Positions 8,686 to 16,776 of a stretch of 20,715 nucleotides of DNA are shown piece after piece. Below the pieces are notes generated by a model, which made no database searches, was not told where the DNA came from, and saw nothing but the letters and a program-made list of their open reading frames with translations. Within the stretch, counting starts at the first letter, position 1, and each line of letters opens with the position of its first letter. This DNA is from Tieghemiomyces parasiticus (Eukaryota; Kickxellomycota; Dimargaritomycetes; Dimargaritales; Dimargaritaceae): the NCBI GenBank assembly GCA_027575765.1, contig JANBPT010000857.1:1-20715 (forward strand), written 5' to 3'. A program made the position numbers and the translations under genes.

Positions 8686-10808
8686 TGCAAACCCCTCAAA
8701 TCGCACGTGGCCGCACCCGAGCGTTTAAGGCATGCGACCGCTGTCGGCGGCGCAAGATCGGCTGTGACGGCGTCCGACCACGTTGCGCCAACTGCCACCG
8801 GCTAGGTCACACCTGTTGCTACAGCGAATACCGACTTCCTGGTCCGGTGCCCCGACGCCCACGGCGGCCGGCCGACCCTGAAACGGCCTTCATATCGACG
8901 TTTGCCGTGGAGACCCCGACGCGCCAGGTGACCGTACCTTTAGATCTACTCCGGCGCCTATGCGCGGGTAACGCCGACCTGAAAACGGCTGTCCTGTTGG
9001 CCCGACACGGATTGGATGGTTTAGTCACGGACAAGGGACGGGAGGTTGCAGACACGGATGTCAGCACCGACGGCGAAAGCCACGTCACCAACAATACCAC
9101 CCCTTCCTCCCCGACCCCCGATTTGATGTTACGACCCCCACCTACTAACCCCTTCGTGGCCACCACTCCCGAATGGGACCCATCAGCTATCACCGAGGAG
9201 AGGAGCGTGGTGTCGCAGCTCCGTCAGCACTACGCAACTCTCCTCCGATCGGACCGAAAACTGCCACCTTACTTCCGACCGTCCACCCTGACCGTGACAG
9301 TGACGACGCCCTGGTTGCTCCACGGTACTACTATGGGCCCGCGTTTGCTCACTTGGCGAGCACACGCCCAGTCCACCACCCCACCACCGGTTGCCCCTCT
9401 CCTCTACCCTCATGAGGACCTCCTGTTCCACGGCAGTGTGGTGCATGAACTGCTCTACAGGTACTGCCAACGCATCTACCCGGTCTTGGGTGAGCCGTAC
9501 TACCGTCGTCTGGCCTACCGACTGGACCATGGGCGCCTCTCGATGGGCCTTCTGTGCGTGATTCTATCCTATGAGGCCGCGTATTCTGACCACCCCGTGT
9601 TTCGCCACCACCCGGCCCACGCTGCAAGCTTACTCTACCATCGCCGGGCCCGGGTCGCTATTACCGATGATTTGGTCGGCAGCCGGCTGGATAACGTGTT
9701 CGCCCTGGTCATGATGGGCGATAACGAACTGGCCTTCGGTGACCCGTCTGCGGCCGACATGTACCTAGTATCAGCTATGCGGCTAGCCCAGCGGCTAGGT
9801 CTTCACCTAGTGGATGTTGTGGGCCCGGCTCGTCCGCCGTCGCTACTCCTACCATGGACCCCGGCGTCTCCCTCAGCGAATGCTACAACGGGTGCCCTGA
9901 CTGCGGCCGAGCGAAGTGCCGCACTGCTCGAGTGCCGCCGGGTAGTATGGTGGCAGGCCTTTACGTTCCAAGCCTGCCACGCCACGGTTTTTGGGACCGC
10001 CGTGGCGGCCCGAACTGCCGAGTACCTGGTCCATCTGCCCAGCCACCACCTTGAGTTCACTGAACTCAACCGCCTCCTCCTTAGAGACTACGGTGACGAG
10101 GGCCTAAGTCCATCCGCCCAGCTACCCTCCCTCCTCCCGGAATACTCAGACGTGTATTACTACCTCCCGGACGAGCAGATCCTACTCGATCTCATGGCCG
10201 AGTGTGTCGGACTGATTCGCACCCGCACTACCAATCCGGCTGCCTGGCTGGCCCGTCTCCCAGCCTACAATGCCACGCTGGACCAATGGCTGACCGCGAC
10301 CCCGTATCTAAAGTACACCAAGGTGTTCCCCAATCTGCTCTGCCCGCGCGACCGTGAAGAGCAGGCGGTATACGCCCAAATTTTGGTACGGTTCGCCGAG
10401 GTACACCTGCTACGCATCCGCTTGAACACCCCCGCTGAGGTGGCGGCGAACGATCCGCGGGTGTCCCCCGGGGTGCGGCACGCGTGCCAGCTGCATTGTT
10501 GGGAGGCGGTGCTAGCTGTTCGCGCACTGTGCCGCCAGTTCCAGCGGTTCCCCGTACCCTGTCACAACCTATCGATCGTGTGCTGCCTGCGTGAAGCCGC
10601 GACGGTGTGTGTGGCCGAACTGCGCGCCCAACCTCCAGCCCCCGACCGGATCGACCTGGCACGGACGGTACTCGAGGAGGTGGTAGACTTCCTGAGTGAG
10701 CACGCGGCGTTCTACCCTTTTAATCACCTTATTGTTCAGAAGTTGCGGCAGGAGCAGCGGCTCCTACTTGCGCCCCCCGCTGACAGTAGAGATGACGCCA
10801 TTGACTAA
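8685..10808 (+). CDS. Zn2Cys6 fungal transcription factor, 707 aa
   Basis: A nuclear DNA-binding regulator. The Zn2Cys6 binuclear cluster is complete: Cys17, 20, 27, 34, 37 and 44, spacing CX2CX6CX6CX2CX6C, with the basic RRRK that contacts DNA. A fungal_trans (PF04082-type) middle domain covers about residues 245-440, shown by the SAMRLAQRLGLHL motif near 360-372 and the CRRVVWWQAFTFQ motif near 415-430. Between them lies a Thr/Pro-rich linker. Target genes cannot be deduced. I chose the ATG at 8685 because it puts the zinc cluster at the N-terminus as is usual; another in-frame ATG at 8493 would add 64 residues without typical features, and upstream ORF 1 spans it. No intron is needed. The gene follows the nucleoporin on the same strand but has its own TATA box. 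Confidence 0.85.
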   Translation: MQTPQIARGRTRAFKACDRCRRRKIGCDGVRPRCANCHRLGHTCCYSEYRLPGPVPRRPRRPADPETAFISTFAVETPTRQVTVPLDLLRRLCAGNADLKTAVLLARHGLDGLVTDKGREVADTDVSTDGESHVTNNTTPSSPTPDLMLRPPPTNPFVATTPEWDPSAITEERSVVSQLRQHYATLLRSDRKLPPYFRPSTLTVTVTTPWLLHGTTMGPRLLTWRAHAQSTTPPPVAPLLYPHEDLLFHGSVVHELLYRYCQRIYPVLGEPYYRRLAYRLDHGRLSMGLLCVILSYEAAYSDHPVFRHHPAHAASLLYHRRARVAITDDLVGSRLDNVFALVMMGDNELAFGDPSAADMYLVSAMRLAQRLGLHLVDVVGPARPPSLLLPWTPASPSANATTGALTAAERSAALLECRRVVWWQAFTFQACHATVFGTAVAARTAEYLVHLPSHHLEFTELNRLLLRDYGDEGLSPSAQLPSLLPEYSDVYYYLPDEQILLDLMAECVGLIRTRTTNPAAWLARLPAYNATLDQWLTATPYLKYTKVFPNLLCPRDREEQAVYAQILVRFAEVHLLRIRLNTPAEVAANDPRVSPGVRHACQLHCWEAVLAVRALCRQFQRFPVPCHNLSIVCCLREAATVCVAELRAQPPAPDRIDLARTVLEEVVDFLSEHAAFYPFNHLIVQKLRQEQRLLLAPPADSRDDAID

Positions 10809-11458
10809 AGTAGCCCTTGGACCAGCGTTGCGCAAAGGATATTATGGACCTGTGATCGGGCCGATGTAGAAAATGTATACCCAATAATCCACCTGCAAGG
10901 ATCTGTTGGAACCTATGCAAAGCCTAGAGTGATTGTCTCACGACTCTTTCCGATCCTCAAGGTATTGCTATGCAAATAATGGCACCATTGGCTATCGGTG
11001 CTTCACTCGAAGGCACTCTTCAGCACCAGTGTGATCTTACGTGTACCCCTGAACCCGATGCCCGTGCTCTTTATACTATTTCTGGGACGCTCGCGTTTAA
11101 GAAACCAGCTAGGAGGCTAACCAAGGGAACAATCAAGCACCATTCTTGTTGTCTCTATATGCACAAACATACGCGCCTGCGCGCGTGGCCTTGTTGTCAC
11201 GTGTGCCTCAGGCCTAGTAGTGCGGCTCTAATATGGGCGGCGTATTCGCCAGGCTCGGGGTAGTCGAATTAAGGGGCACGCGGTTCTCACATTTTTTGGG
11301 AACAGGGAGGCGTCGCGAGGTCCCCGTGGTCGTCAGGGCACGCGCTCGCCCCTCCCTCCTTTGAATCTGTCGCATGCCTGCATTCTTAATTATTATATAT
11401 TCACGCTACATCTTGACCGGCCCTGCCACGACATAGCGTACCCTGATTCGCTGTGACC
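10809..11458. other. Spacer between the transcription factor and the unknown gene
   Basis: 650 bp. An ORF at 10970-11263 (97 codons; a better start context at 10979 would give 94) has several Cys residues but no recognisable domain, and I do not count it as a gene. An octamer ATGCAAAT occurs at about 10970 and again near 17358. The right end holds the TATA box at 11393-11400. I see no clear polyadenylation signal for the upstream gene. Confidence 0.5.
11393..11400 (+). promoter_or_regulatory. TATA box (TTATATAT) of the 11459 gene
   Basis: TTATATAT ends 58 bp before the ATG at 11459, with no ATG in between. A transcription start about 30 bp downstream would leave a leader of roughly 30 nt. 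This spacing supports the reality of the downstream ORF. Confidence 0.45.
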
Positions 11459-12475
11459 ATGCCTGCCGCGCCCTCGCCTATTCGGTCGTCCCTGTCCCGT
11501 CGGGTTAGTCCCACTCTGCCCGTGGCCAGCCCGGGGTTCGTATCCAAAGGGCCTATACGGCATCGCAATGCCAAGCACACGATCGCCTTCCTCTTACGCC
11601 ATGAGGTGTCCATGCCTGCCCCCATCTCCTCAGCACGGCTACCTGCCCATTCAAGTCGGTCCGCCTCACCCAGCCTACCACCTCCGCACCCGTCCGTCCC
11701 TGTCGCCAGTCCTCACCAGCCTAAGTCCAGCCTCCGCCGGCCCAGTCCACGGTTACCAGCGCCTGGTCCAGCGTTACCCCCACCGCCGTCGGAAATGGCG
11801 TGGCCTCAACCTTCGCCTCCTGGACACAAGATTCAAGATATAACTGCCGCCCTACCGGCCGTATCACAGTCGATCAACGTGAAGACCACTCACCGCCCAA
11901 CTGTCTCACAGCCGGCTAAAATGCCTGCGGCCATTGCCTTATCAACCCCACCAACACCGCCACTACCACCTGCCATTTCCATAATACCCGAGGAACTAGC
12001 CTTGTCGAGTGCCTCCTCTACGTTTACTGGGTTCTCGGCCATTGCAGCCGGCGCCTCCGACACCACTTCCTCATCCGCCGCGAGGGCAGGCCTCTTCTCC
12101 CACCAGTGGCCCAGTCCCATGGCACCCCAGCGGACCGCCCCGACCTCGACCAACGCCTCGGATTCCGCCTGGTCCGACTCTTACTTACCCCTGGCCTCCC
12201 TGTCCTTCTCCTCGCCCGTTCGGCCCGCATTCTCCAGCATGGGCTCGCCAGCCTCCACCGCCGCACCGTTGAACCCGCTAGCAGCCGCGTCCAGTCCGCG
12301 GACCTCAGACATGGTTCAGTCTTCTTTTGAGATACCAGGCCTGACCGACTCCTCGGGGACGGGATCAGGCGCTACGTTCAGTAGCCTGGAGGTTGATAAG
12401 GGTCTCGCAGATATCGAGAGCTTCTTGGCCCAGGACATCGACATCTTGTCGTCGGTCAAGTCCAAGCGACAGTAG
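11459..12475 (+). CDS. Ser/Pro/Ala-rich protein of unknown function, 338 aa
   Basis: I do not recognise this protein. It is rich in Ser, Pro and Ala throughout and probably disordered. Residues 1-45 are basic, with repeated S-x-R and R-x-x-S patterns that could be nuclear localisation or phosphorylation sites. The middle (about 50-140) is Pro-rich with SP and PPP runs. The last 40 residues are different: an acidic, helix-prone segment (SLEVDKGLADIESFLAQDID) followed by a basic tail ending KSKRQ. That contrast suggests a short conserved interaction motif at the C-terminus. No signal peptide or membrane segment is visible. Support for a real gene is the uninterrupted frame, an ATG with G at -3, and a TATA box about 60 bp upstream. 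A GTG six bases upstream is in frame but unlikely as a start. It might be a regulator, but this cannot be shown. Confidence 0.6.
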   Translation: MPAAPSPIRSSLSRRVSPTLPVASPGFVSKGPIRHRNAKHTIAFLLRHEVSMPAPISSARLPAHSSRSASPSLPPPHPSVPVASPHQPKSSLRRPSPRLPAPGPALPPPPSEMAWPQPSPPGHKIQDITAALPAVSQSINVKTTHRPTVSQPAKMPAAIALSTPPTPPLPPAISIIPEELALSSASSTFTGFSAIAAGASDTTSSSAARAGLFSHQWPSPMAPQRTAPTSTNASDSAWSDSYLPLASLSFSSPVRPAFSSMGSPASTAAPLNPLAAASSPRTSDMVQSSFEIPGLTDSSGTGSGATFSSLEVDKGLADIESFLAQDIDILSSVKSKRQ

Positions 12476-12815
12476 AATACTCCTTGTATATTCGAGGCCT
12501 AGCTGTACTCCCGTGGCTCTCCATAGATGTTGCCCTGGCGGCGCGACGGCGCCCGTGGTGATAGTGTGAGATACGTTGGATTGAACTTTTGACTTGAGGT
12601 GGATACCTTATAGCCCCCTTGGTCCTCAACGTTACTCCGCCAGCCTCGACTACATTATCGGATTCGTGACATTTTCGATGAGAAACAATTTATTACCACA
12701 TTCTCATCTAACTGTAAATAAACGAGAGGTTGGAACAAACTCAGGGTGAATTCACGGACACACGGAACCTTATTTTCTTTTTCTGGTGGAGCTACTTTCA
12801 GACCCACCCCATCCA

Positions 12816-12894
12816 CCAATTACCCTTTCCCTCCCTCCGCTAGCCACGTAATTGAAGATTCGTGTAGAGAGAGCCTGCTGGGCTCGCATAAATA
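12816..12894 (+). promoter_or_regulatory. CCAAT / CT-tract / TATA core promoter
   Basis: CCAAT (12816-12820), then a pyrimidine tract (about 12823-12840), then CATAAATA (12887-12894). Order and spacing match an ordinary fungal RNA polymerase II promoter, predicting a start near 12915-12925. It could drive the MPP gene with a leader of about 345 nt, or an independent transcript of the small ORF at 12962. Confidence 0.35.
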
Positions 12895-12961
12895 GCCCGG
12901 TTCAGCCCCGGTTGCTGCGGTAGCAGTACGCGGGGCTACGCGTCCTCTGAATAGCTATACC

Positions 12962-13093
12962 ATGAACTACAGGGCCCAAACGTCGCATAAAACGGCTGCG
13001 GACCAGTCAGGTGACGTTTCTGGGGCCAACGCTGCCATTAAGCACCAGCTACCGCCCACAGTCTGCACCCAGCCCCGTCAGCTCAGCATATAG
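12962..13093 (+). other. Candidate small ORF or upstream ORF, 43 aa
   Basis: An ATG with A at -3, 68 bp after the TATA-like element, opens 43 codons (MNYRAQTSHKTAADQSG...) and ends with TAG at 13091-13093. It precedes the MPP start by 172 nt and is in a different reading context from it. It may be an upstream ORF in the MPP leader, a short independent gene, or chance. The peptide is hydrophilic, without a signal sequence or membrane segment. Confidence 0.22.
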
Positions 13094-13265
13094 AGGAAGG
13101 CCCAGTGGCGAATCCCTAGCTTCCCCCCCCCTCATGAATCTGCCAGGGTGAAGATCTAGCACTCTGTCCACCACAGCATTCCCCACAATCTCCCATTTTT
13201 AGAATTCGATTCACCCCTTTGCTGCCCAGCACGACCCTTCGGTATCAGGTCTACAGCACACGACT

Positions 13266-15456
13266 ATGTTCTTTCCGACCCTACCGGCGCTCGTCGGCCG
13301 CTCCGTACGACCCGGCCGGGGACTGCTCACGACTCCCCTTGGACCATCCTTCGTGGGCCTGAGCCGCCGCGAATTCCGCTCTTCGCTACCGATTAGTGTA
13401 AGTATGCAGCCCGTGGATTCCCTCCCCATTTCACGATCGACTGCAGGGCGGAGCAATCATTACCACTGGCTCCGACAACGGCCGTATCTGAACGGCCCTA
13501 GTCTGGTTGCTTGGGGCTCCTCGGGTTTGCCTCAGGCTACCCACTGTACTCAACCACCCACACCCTACGCTCGGAAGTATCATATATATATATATATTTA
13601 AAGAAAACGAACTAATTTTGTTTTTTTGATACTACATATATGTAATTGGCCCCTCTGTAAATACCCAGAAATCCCCGGAGACTATCACATCGAACAAGGC
13701 CGTGCTTACCCAGGTCACGACGCTACCGAACGGTATCCGAGTGGCGACGCAGACTACCCCGGGGTACTTTTGCGGGTTCGGGGCCTACCTCGACGTGGGT
13801 TCGCGCTACGAGACGGACCGGACACGCGGTTGCACCTACCTGCTAGATCGCCTGGCCTTCAAAAGCACGCAATCCCTGAGCAGTGAGGCCATCGGCGAGC
13901 AACTGGAGTCGATGGGCGGTAACATCCAGCGGGCGAGCGCCCGCGAGAATATCATGTACCAGGCGTCCGTGTTCCAAAACGACCTACCGCGAGTGGCCGC
14001 CCTATTCGCTGAGGTCATCCGGAAGCCTCGGTTGCTGCCGGAGGAGCTCGAAGAACAGCAGCAGATCGTCCGGTGGGAACTCGCCGAGATGGAGACTAAG
14101 CCTGAACTTTATTTGCCCGAGGTACTGCACCAGACCGCCTACCCGAACAACACCCTGGGTAACCCCTTAGTGTGCTCCGAAGAGACCCTGGTGGGCCTGA
14201 CCCCCGAGCGGCTGCGCGCCTTCATGGGCGAGTGGTTCACCGCCGACCGTCTGGTCATCTCAGCCATCGGGGCCCCCCATGATACGGTATGTGAGCTGGT
14301 GCGGCAACACTACGGCGATATGGCCCCCCACCCGGCCTTTACCGGCCACCCCACGGTGGATCTTAAGCGGGAACCGCTGTCGGTCCCACGCGACTTTGAC
14401 GCGGAAGTAACTGAGGCCACCGCCCGGCTTGCGGCGGTAGTGACAGCCAAGTCCGCCGCCAACACCACCACTACGGCTACCCTGGCGACGGCGGATAGTA
14501 GTAGTGGTAGCGCTGGCGACGGCTTCTTCGGTACCATTACCCAAACCGCTTCCAAGCTCCTCGGCGGTTCACCTGGGGAACGCGACGCGGCGGGTGCAAT
14601 GCTTGACCCCGCTGTAATCGATCGTCTCGACGTTCAAACCCTGGCCGCCCTACCGGCCGTGTACCGTGGAGGGTGCGACCTTCGTGAGATCAACGGTAGC
14701 GCGCAGACCCACATGTACCTCGGTTTCCTCGCCCCGGGCATGGATCACCAGGCCATTTACGCGCTGGCGGTGCTCCAGATCCTGCTGGGCGGTGGTGACT
14801 CCTTCTCGGCCGGCGGCCCTGGTAAGGGCATGTACTCCAAACTTTACACCCAGGTCCTCAACCGTTACATTTTTGTTGAGAGCTGCTCCGCCTTTACCTT
14901 CAGCTACCACGACTCCACCTTGTTCGGCATATCCGCCATCTGCGAGGGCGCCACGGCCGGTCCCATGTTTGAGGTGATTATCCGCCAGCTGGTGAGCCTA
15001 CTGCCGCGACTCCCTTCCCCGCCCGTTCCGACCTCCAGCGTGACGGCACTTGCGGCCTCGACCGGTTCCGATGACACGTATGCCTACTACCCCCATCCGG
15101 ACCTCGTCCGGGCCGAACCGGCGGTCCGGGCGGCGTACGCCAACACCTGCTTGGGTCTAAACGACGTTGACGTGGCCCGTGCCAAGAACCAACTCAAGTC
15201 GAGCCTCATGATGAACCTCGAGAGCCGACCCATCCAGCTCGAAGATCTCGGCCGCCAGATCCAGCAGCACAACGTGGCCCTCACCCCCGAGGCAATGTGC
15301 CGTGCCATCGACGCCGTTTCTAAGGAGGACCTCTACCGTCTGGTGCAGTACGTCCTGGGGTCCAACCCAACTGTCGTAGCGGCAGGCGATGTCCGCACGC
15401 TGCGCCAAAACATTAGCTCGACCCTAGCTGCTTACGGCCTAAGGCGCGATTTTTAG
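13266..15456 (+). CDS. MAS2: Mitochondrial processing peptidase alpha subunit, 639 aa, two exons
   Basis: MPP-alpha binds presequences of imported precursors in the mitochondrial matrix; its partner MPP-beta cleaves them. Join 13266-13397 and 13669-15456 (44 + 595 residues). Exon 1 is an Arg-rich, nearly acid-free presequence. The mature part begins with the family motif TLPNGIRVAT. The zinc site HxxEH of beta is replaced by Y101-L-L-D-R105, as expected for the non-catalytic subunit. The glycine-rich substrate loop (GGGDSFSAGGPGKGMYSKLY, about 417-436) and the motif SSLMMNLESRP are intact. The protein is longer than usual (yeast about 480 aa, human 525) because of a low-complexity insert at about 287-375 and a second at about 491-538. 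The start has A at -3. The stop is TAG at 15454. The symbol follows the yeast orthologue; identity is firm, exon 1 rather less so. Confidence 0.88.
13398..13668 (+). other. Spliceosomal intron of the MPP-alpha gene, 271 bp
   Basis: The donor is GTAAGT at 13398. A branch-point-like CTAAT lies at about 13609-13613, followed by a T-rich tract, and the first AG after it is CCCAG ending at 13668. Both flanking exons are in phase 0, joining residue 44 (Ser) to a Lys codon at 13669. Stops in frame within the segment (for example TGA at 13627-13629) rule out translation through it. A second AG at 13680 is also in phase and would remove four residues. Confidence 0.75.
13582..13597. repeat. (AT)8 microsatellite inside the intron
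   Basis: Eight AT dinucleotides in a row lie about 12 bp before the predicted branch point. It is likely to be length-variable between strains. No function is implied. Confidence 0.8.
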
Positions 15457-15513
15457 TACCAATGGAAGGAAGGGATGGGGGGGCATAATAAGAATGTGCG
15501 GTGTACTTTTTTT

Positions 15514-15552
15514 TATATAATCATTTTTCGATGCTTCACTACGAGAAATAAA
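15514..15552 (+). terminator. Polyadenylation signals of the MPP gene
   Basis: TATATAA (15514-15520) is followed by AATAAA (15547-15552), 58 and 91 bp after the stop codon. This is the efficiency element plus positioning element arrangement known from yeast 3' ends, so cleavage would be expected roughly 15-30 bp further on. Confidence 0.55.
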
Positions 15553-15756
15553 GTCTTGTTGAAAGGGCTAAAAGGGAAAACCCCACACTTCCCCTCCCCC
15601 AATTTCTGAACCCTTACTAGCAATGAGAAAGACTCGGCCCGCTATTGAAGTTGAAGCGGTATCGGACACTCGTGGCTGGTACCTTTATCCAGCCACCACT
15701 GACAGACCAAGGTGGTTAGACTACTATCCCCGTCCATTATTGTACTGAAAGATAAA

Positions 15757-15945
15757 ATGGGGACAGTGGACAGCCATTTTGTGTTTATTTTTTGGCCAGA
15801 ATCTAACCGTTACGCTCCGAACTCATACATCGCCCACTTGCTTAGCGTGGTAGATTACCCCAAGCTATCTCACTTCCTCCCCCCGTCATGCCCGTTCACC
15901 ACCTTTACCTCACTGGAATCACACCTCAACCGCCACTATCCTTGA
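15757..15945 (+). other. Candidate small ORF, 62 aa
   Basis: The start context is close to ideal (AAAATGG) and the frame runs 62 codons (MGTVDSHFVFIFWPESNRYA...) to TGA. It lies about 200 bp downstream of the MPP polyadenylation signal. Third codon positions are less GC-rich than in the neighbouring genes, and no TATA box sits at the usual distance. I know no similar peptide. It could easily be chance. Confidence 0.15.
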
Positions 15946-15968
15946 ATGGCACTGCCTTCCGCAAAAAA

Positions 15969-16038
15969 ATCCGACCTGTCAAAGCGTGGGGATGGGAGAC
16001 GGGCCTGCTGATCATCCCCACCTGATATTACGTCGGAT
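15969..16038 (-). other. Compound inverted repeat followed by T7: possible small hairpin RNA
   Basis: Outer arms ATCCGAC (15969-15975) and GTCGGAT (16032-16038) enclose inner arms GTGGGGATG (15986-15994) and CATCCCCAC (16013-16021). The two are separated by 10 nt on each side, with an 18-nt loop. That makes 16 perfect pairs in a 70-nt element. Read on the minus strand the closing arm runs straight into seven T (15969-15963), which resembles an RNA polymerase III terminator. It is not a tRNA: no T-loop or B-box motif. Its identity is unknown, and it could also be a remnant of a palindromic mobile element. Confidence 0.3.
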
Positions 16039-16766
16039 GCGCCACCTCTTTCGTCTCCTGGTCACAGAGGCAACTATCTCTCTCCTATTGTAGCAATCCT
16101 TATACTTACATATAGCCTCTTTGGCAACCATCGGCGGATGAGGAAGGTGGCGACGACTTCGGCTTCAGCTCCTAATAATCGCTGGGGGTAGATCCAGCGA
16201 AGATGCCCTATCGTTTTTATTTTAGAAAAGGAGTGAGCTGACATACGATACTGCCAGTCATCGTACCAGAATGCGACCCCATGCTAGTCTTTGACGCCAA
16301 GTGGTGCACAAGGATAGGCATGTATGGCTGAAACAGCTACCAGCAGTAGCATTGCCATTGTCCAAACGGCCCAGGTTCGCCCTCTTTGGTCTTGATAATT
16401 CCACTTGCGCTAGGTGTCGGCTTCCCCCCGCCACCCCTGTCTAGTGCAACTACAGTGTGATCCCGCTGGGATTTGCCATGCCACCTAGCTCCTGCCTACT
16501 AATCCTCCCTCTACAAACGGAAATGGTCCGGCCATATCGAAACGTTCAGGGCCGCTGGGGTTTTAGTCATCGACTAGCGCCCGCAAACTAGTAGCCGACC
16601 AGCTTCCGATGACCATAGCCCGAGGTGGCGGTTTGAACCGCCTACTGCTGTCCTAACCCCAACGCTTGCACCTGAGCGCAATAGGAAACACTGAACGGGT
16701 TAGTTTTTATTATAGACATGTACAGAGTAAGAGGTGCGGATGGTAAGGGGCTGAGGCTCCGGAGAA

Positions 16767-16776
16767 CCCCCCCCCC
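16767..16776. repeat. C10 homopolymer
   Basis: Ten consecutive C. Shorter C runs of 7-9 occur near 13123, 18643 and 19734, all in non-coding DNA. Such runs are frequent sites of length error or polymorphism. Confidence 0.8.

Larger units (their letters stand above)
12476..13265. other. Spacer with promoter elements upstream of the MPP gene
   Basis: About 790 bp. From left to right: TGTATA (12485-12490) just after the previous stop, a possible 3'-end efficiency element; AATAAA at 12717-12722, rather far away for a polyadenylation signal; CCAAT at 12816-12820; a CT tract at about 12823-12840; a TATA-like CATAAATA at 12887-12894; a small ORF at 12962-13093; a run of nine C at 13123-13131; and a minimal 5-codon ORF at 13134-13151. 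Confidence 0.5.

Noticed and set aside
10970..11263. 97-codon ORF with clustered Cys residues between the regulator and the unknown gene
   Set aside because: Cys spacing does not match a known zinc or secreted Cys-rich pattern, there is no signal peptide, and codon use is unlike the neighbours.
13702..15456. Reading MPP-alpha as a single exon starting at the GTG at 13702
   Set aside because: That product would lack a targeting presequence and would need a non-ATG start. The GTAAGT donor, branch point and in-phase acceptor give a complete protein.
15672..15696. 8-bp perfect hairpin GTGGCTGG / CCAGCCAC with a 9-nt loop after the MPP gene
   Set aside because: A few hairpins of this size are expected by chance in 20 kb, and fungal polymerase II genes do not use such terminators.
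16102..16111. ATACTTACAT resembling the 5' end of U1 snRNA
   Set aside because: U1 has C at position 9 where this has A, and there is no U1 stem-loop I sequence or Sm site downstream.
16627..16642. GGCGGTTTGAACCGCC, whose complement contains GGTTCAAACC like a tRNA T-arm (B box)
   Set aside because: The bases beside the loop do not form a proper 5-bp T stem, and no A box, anticodon arm or acceptor stem is found around it.
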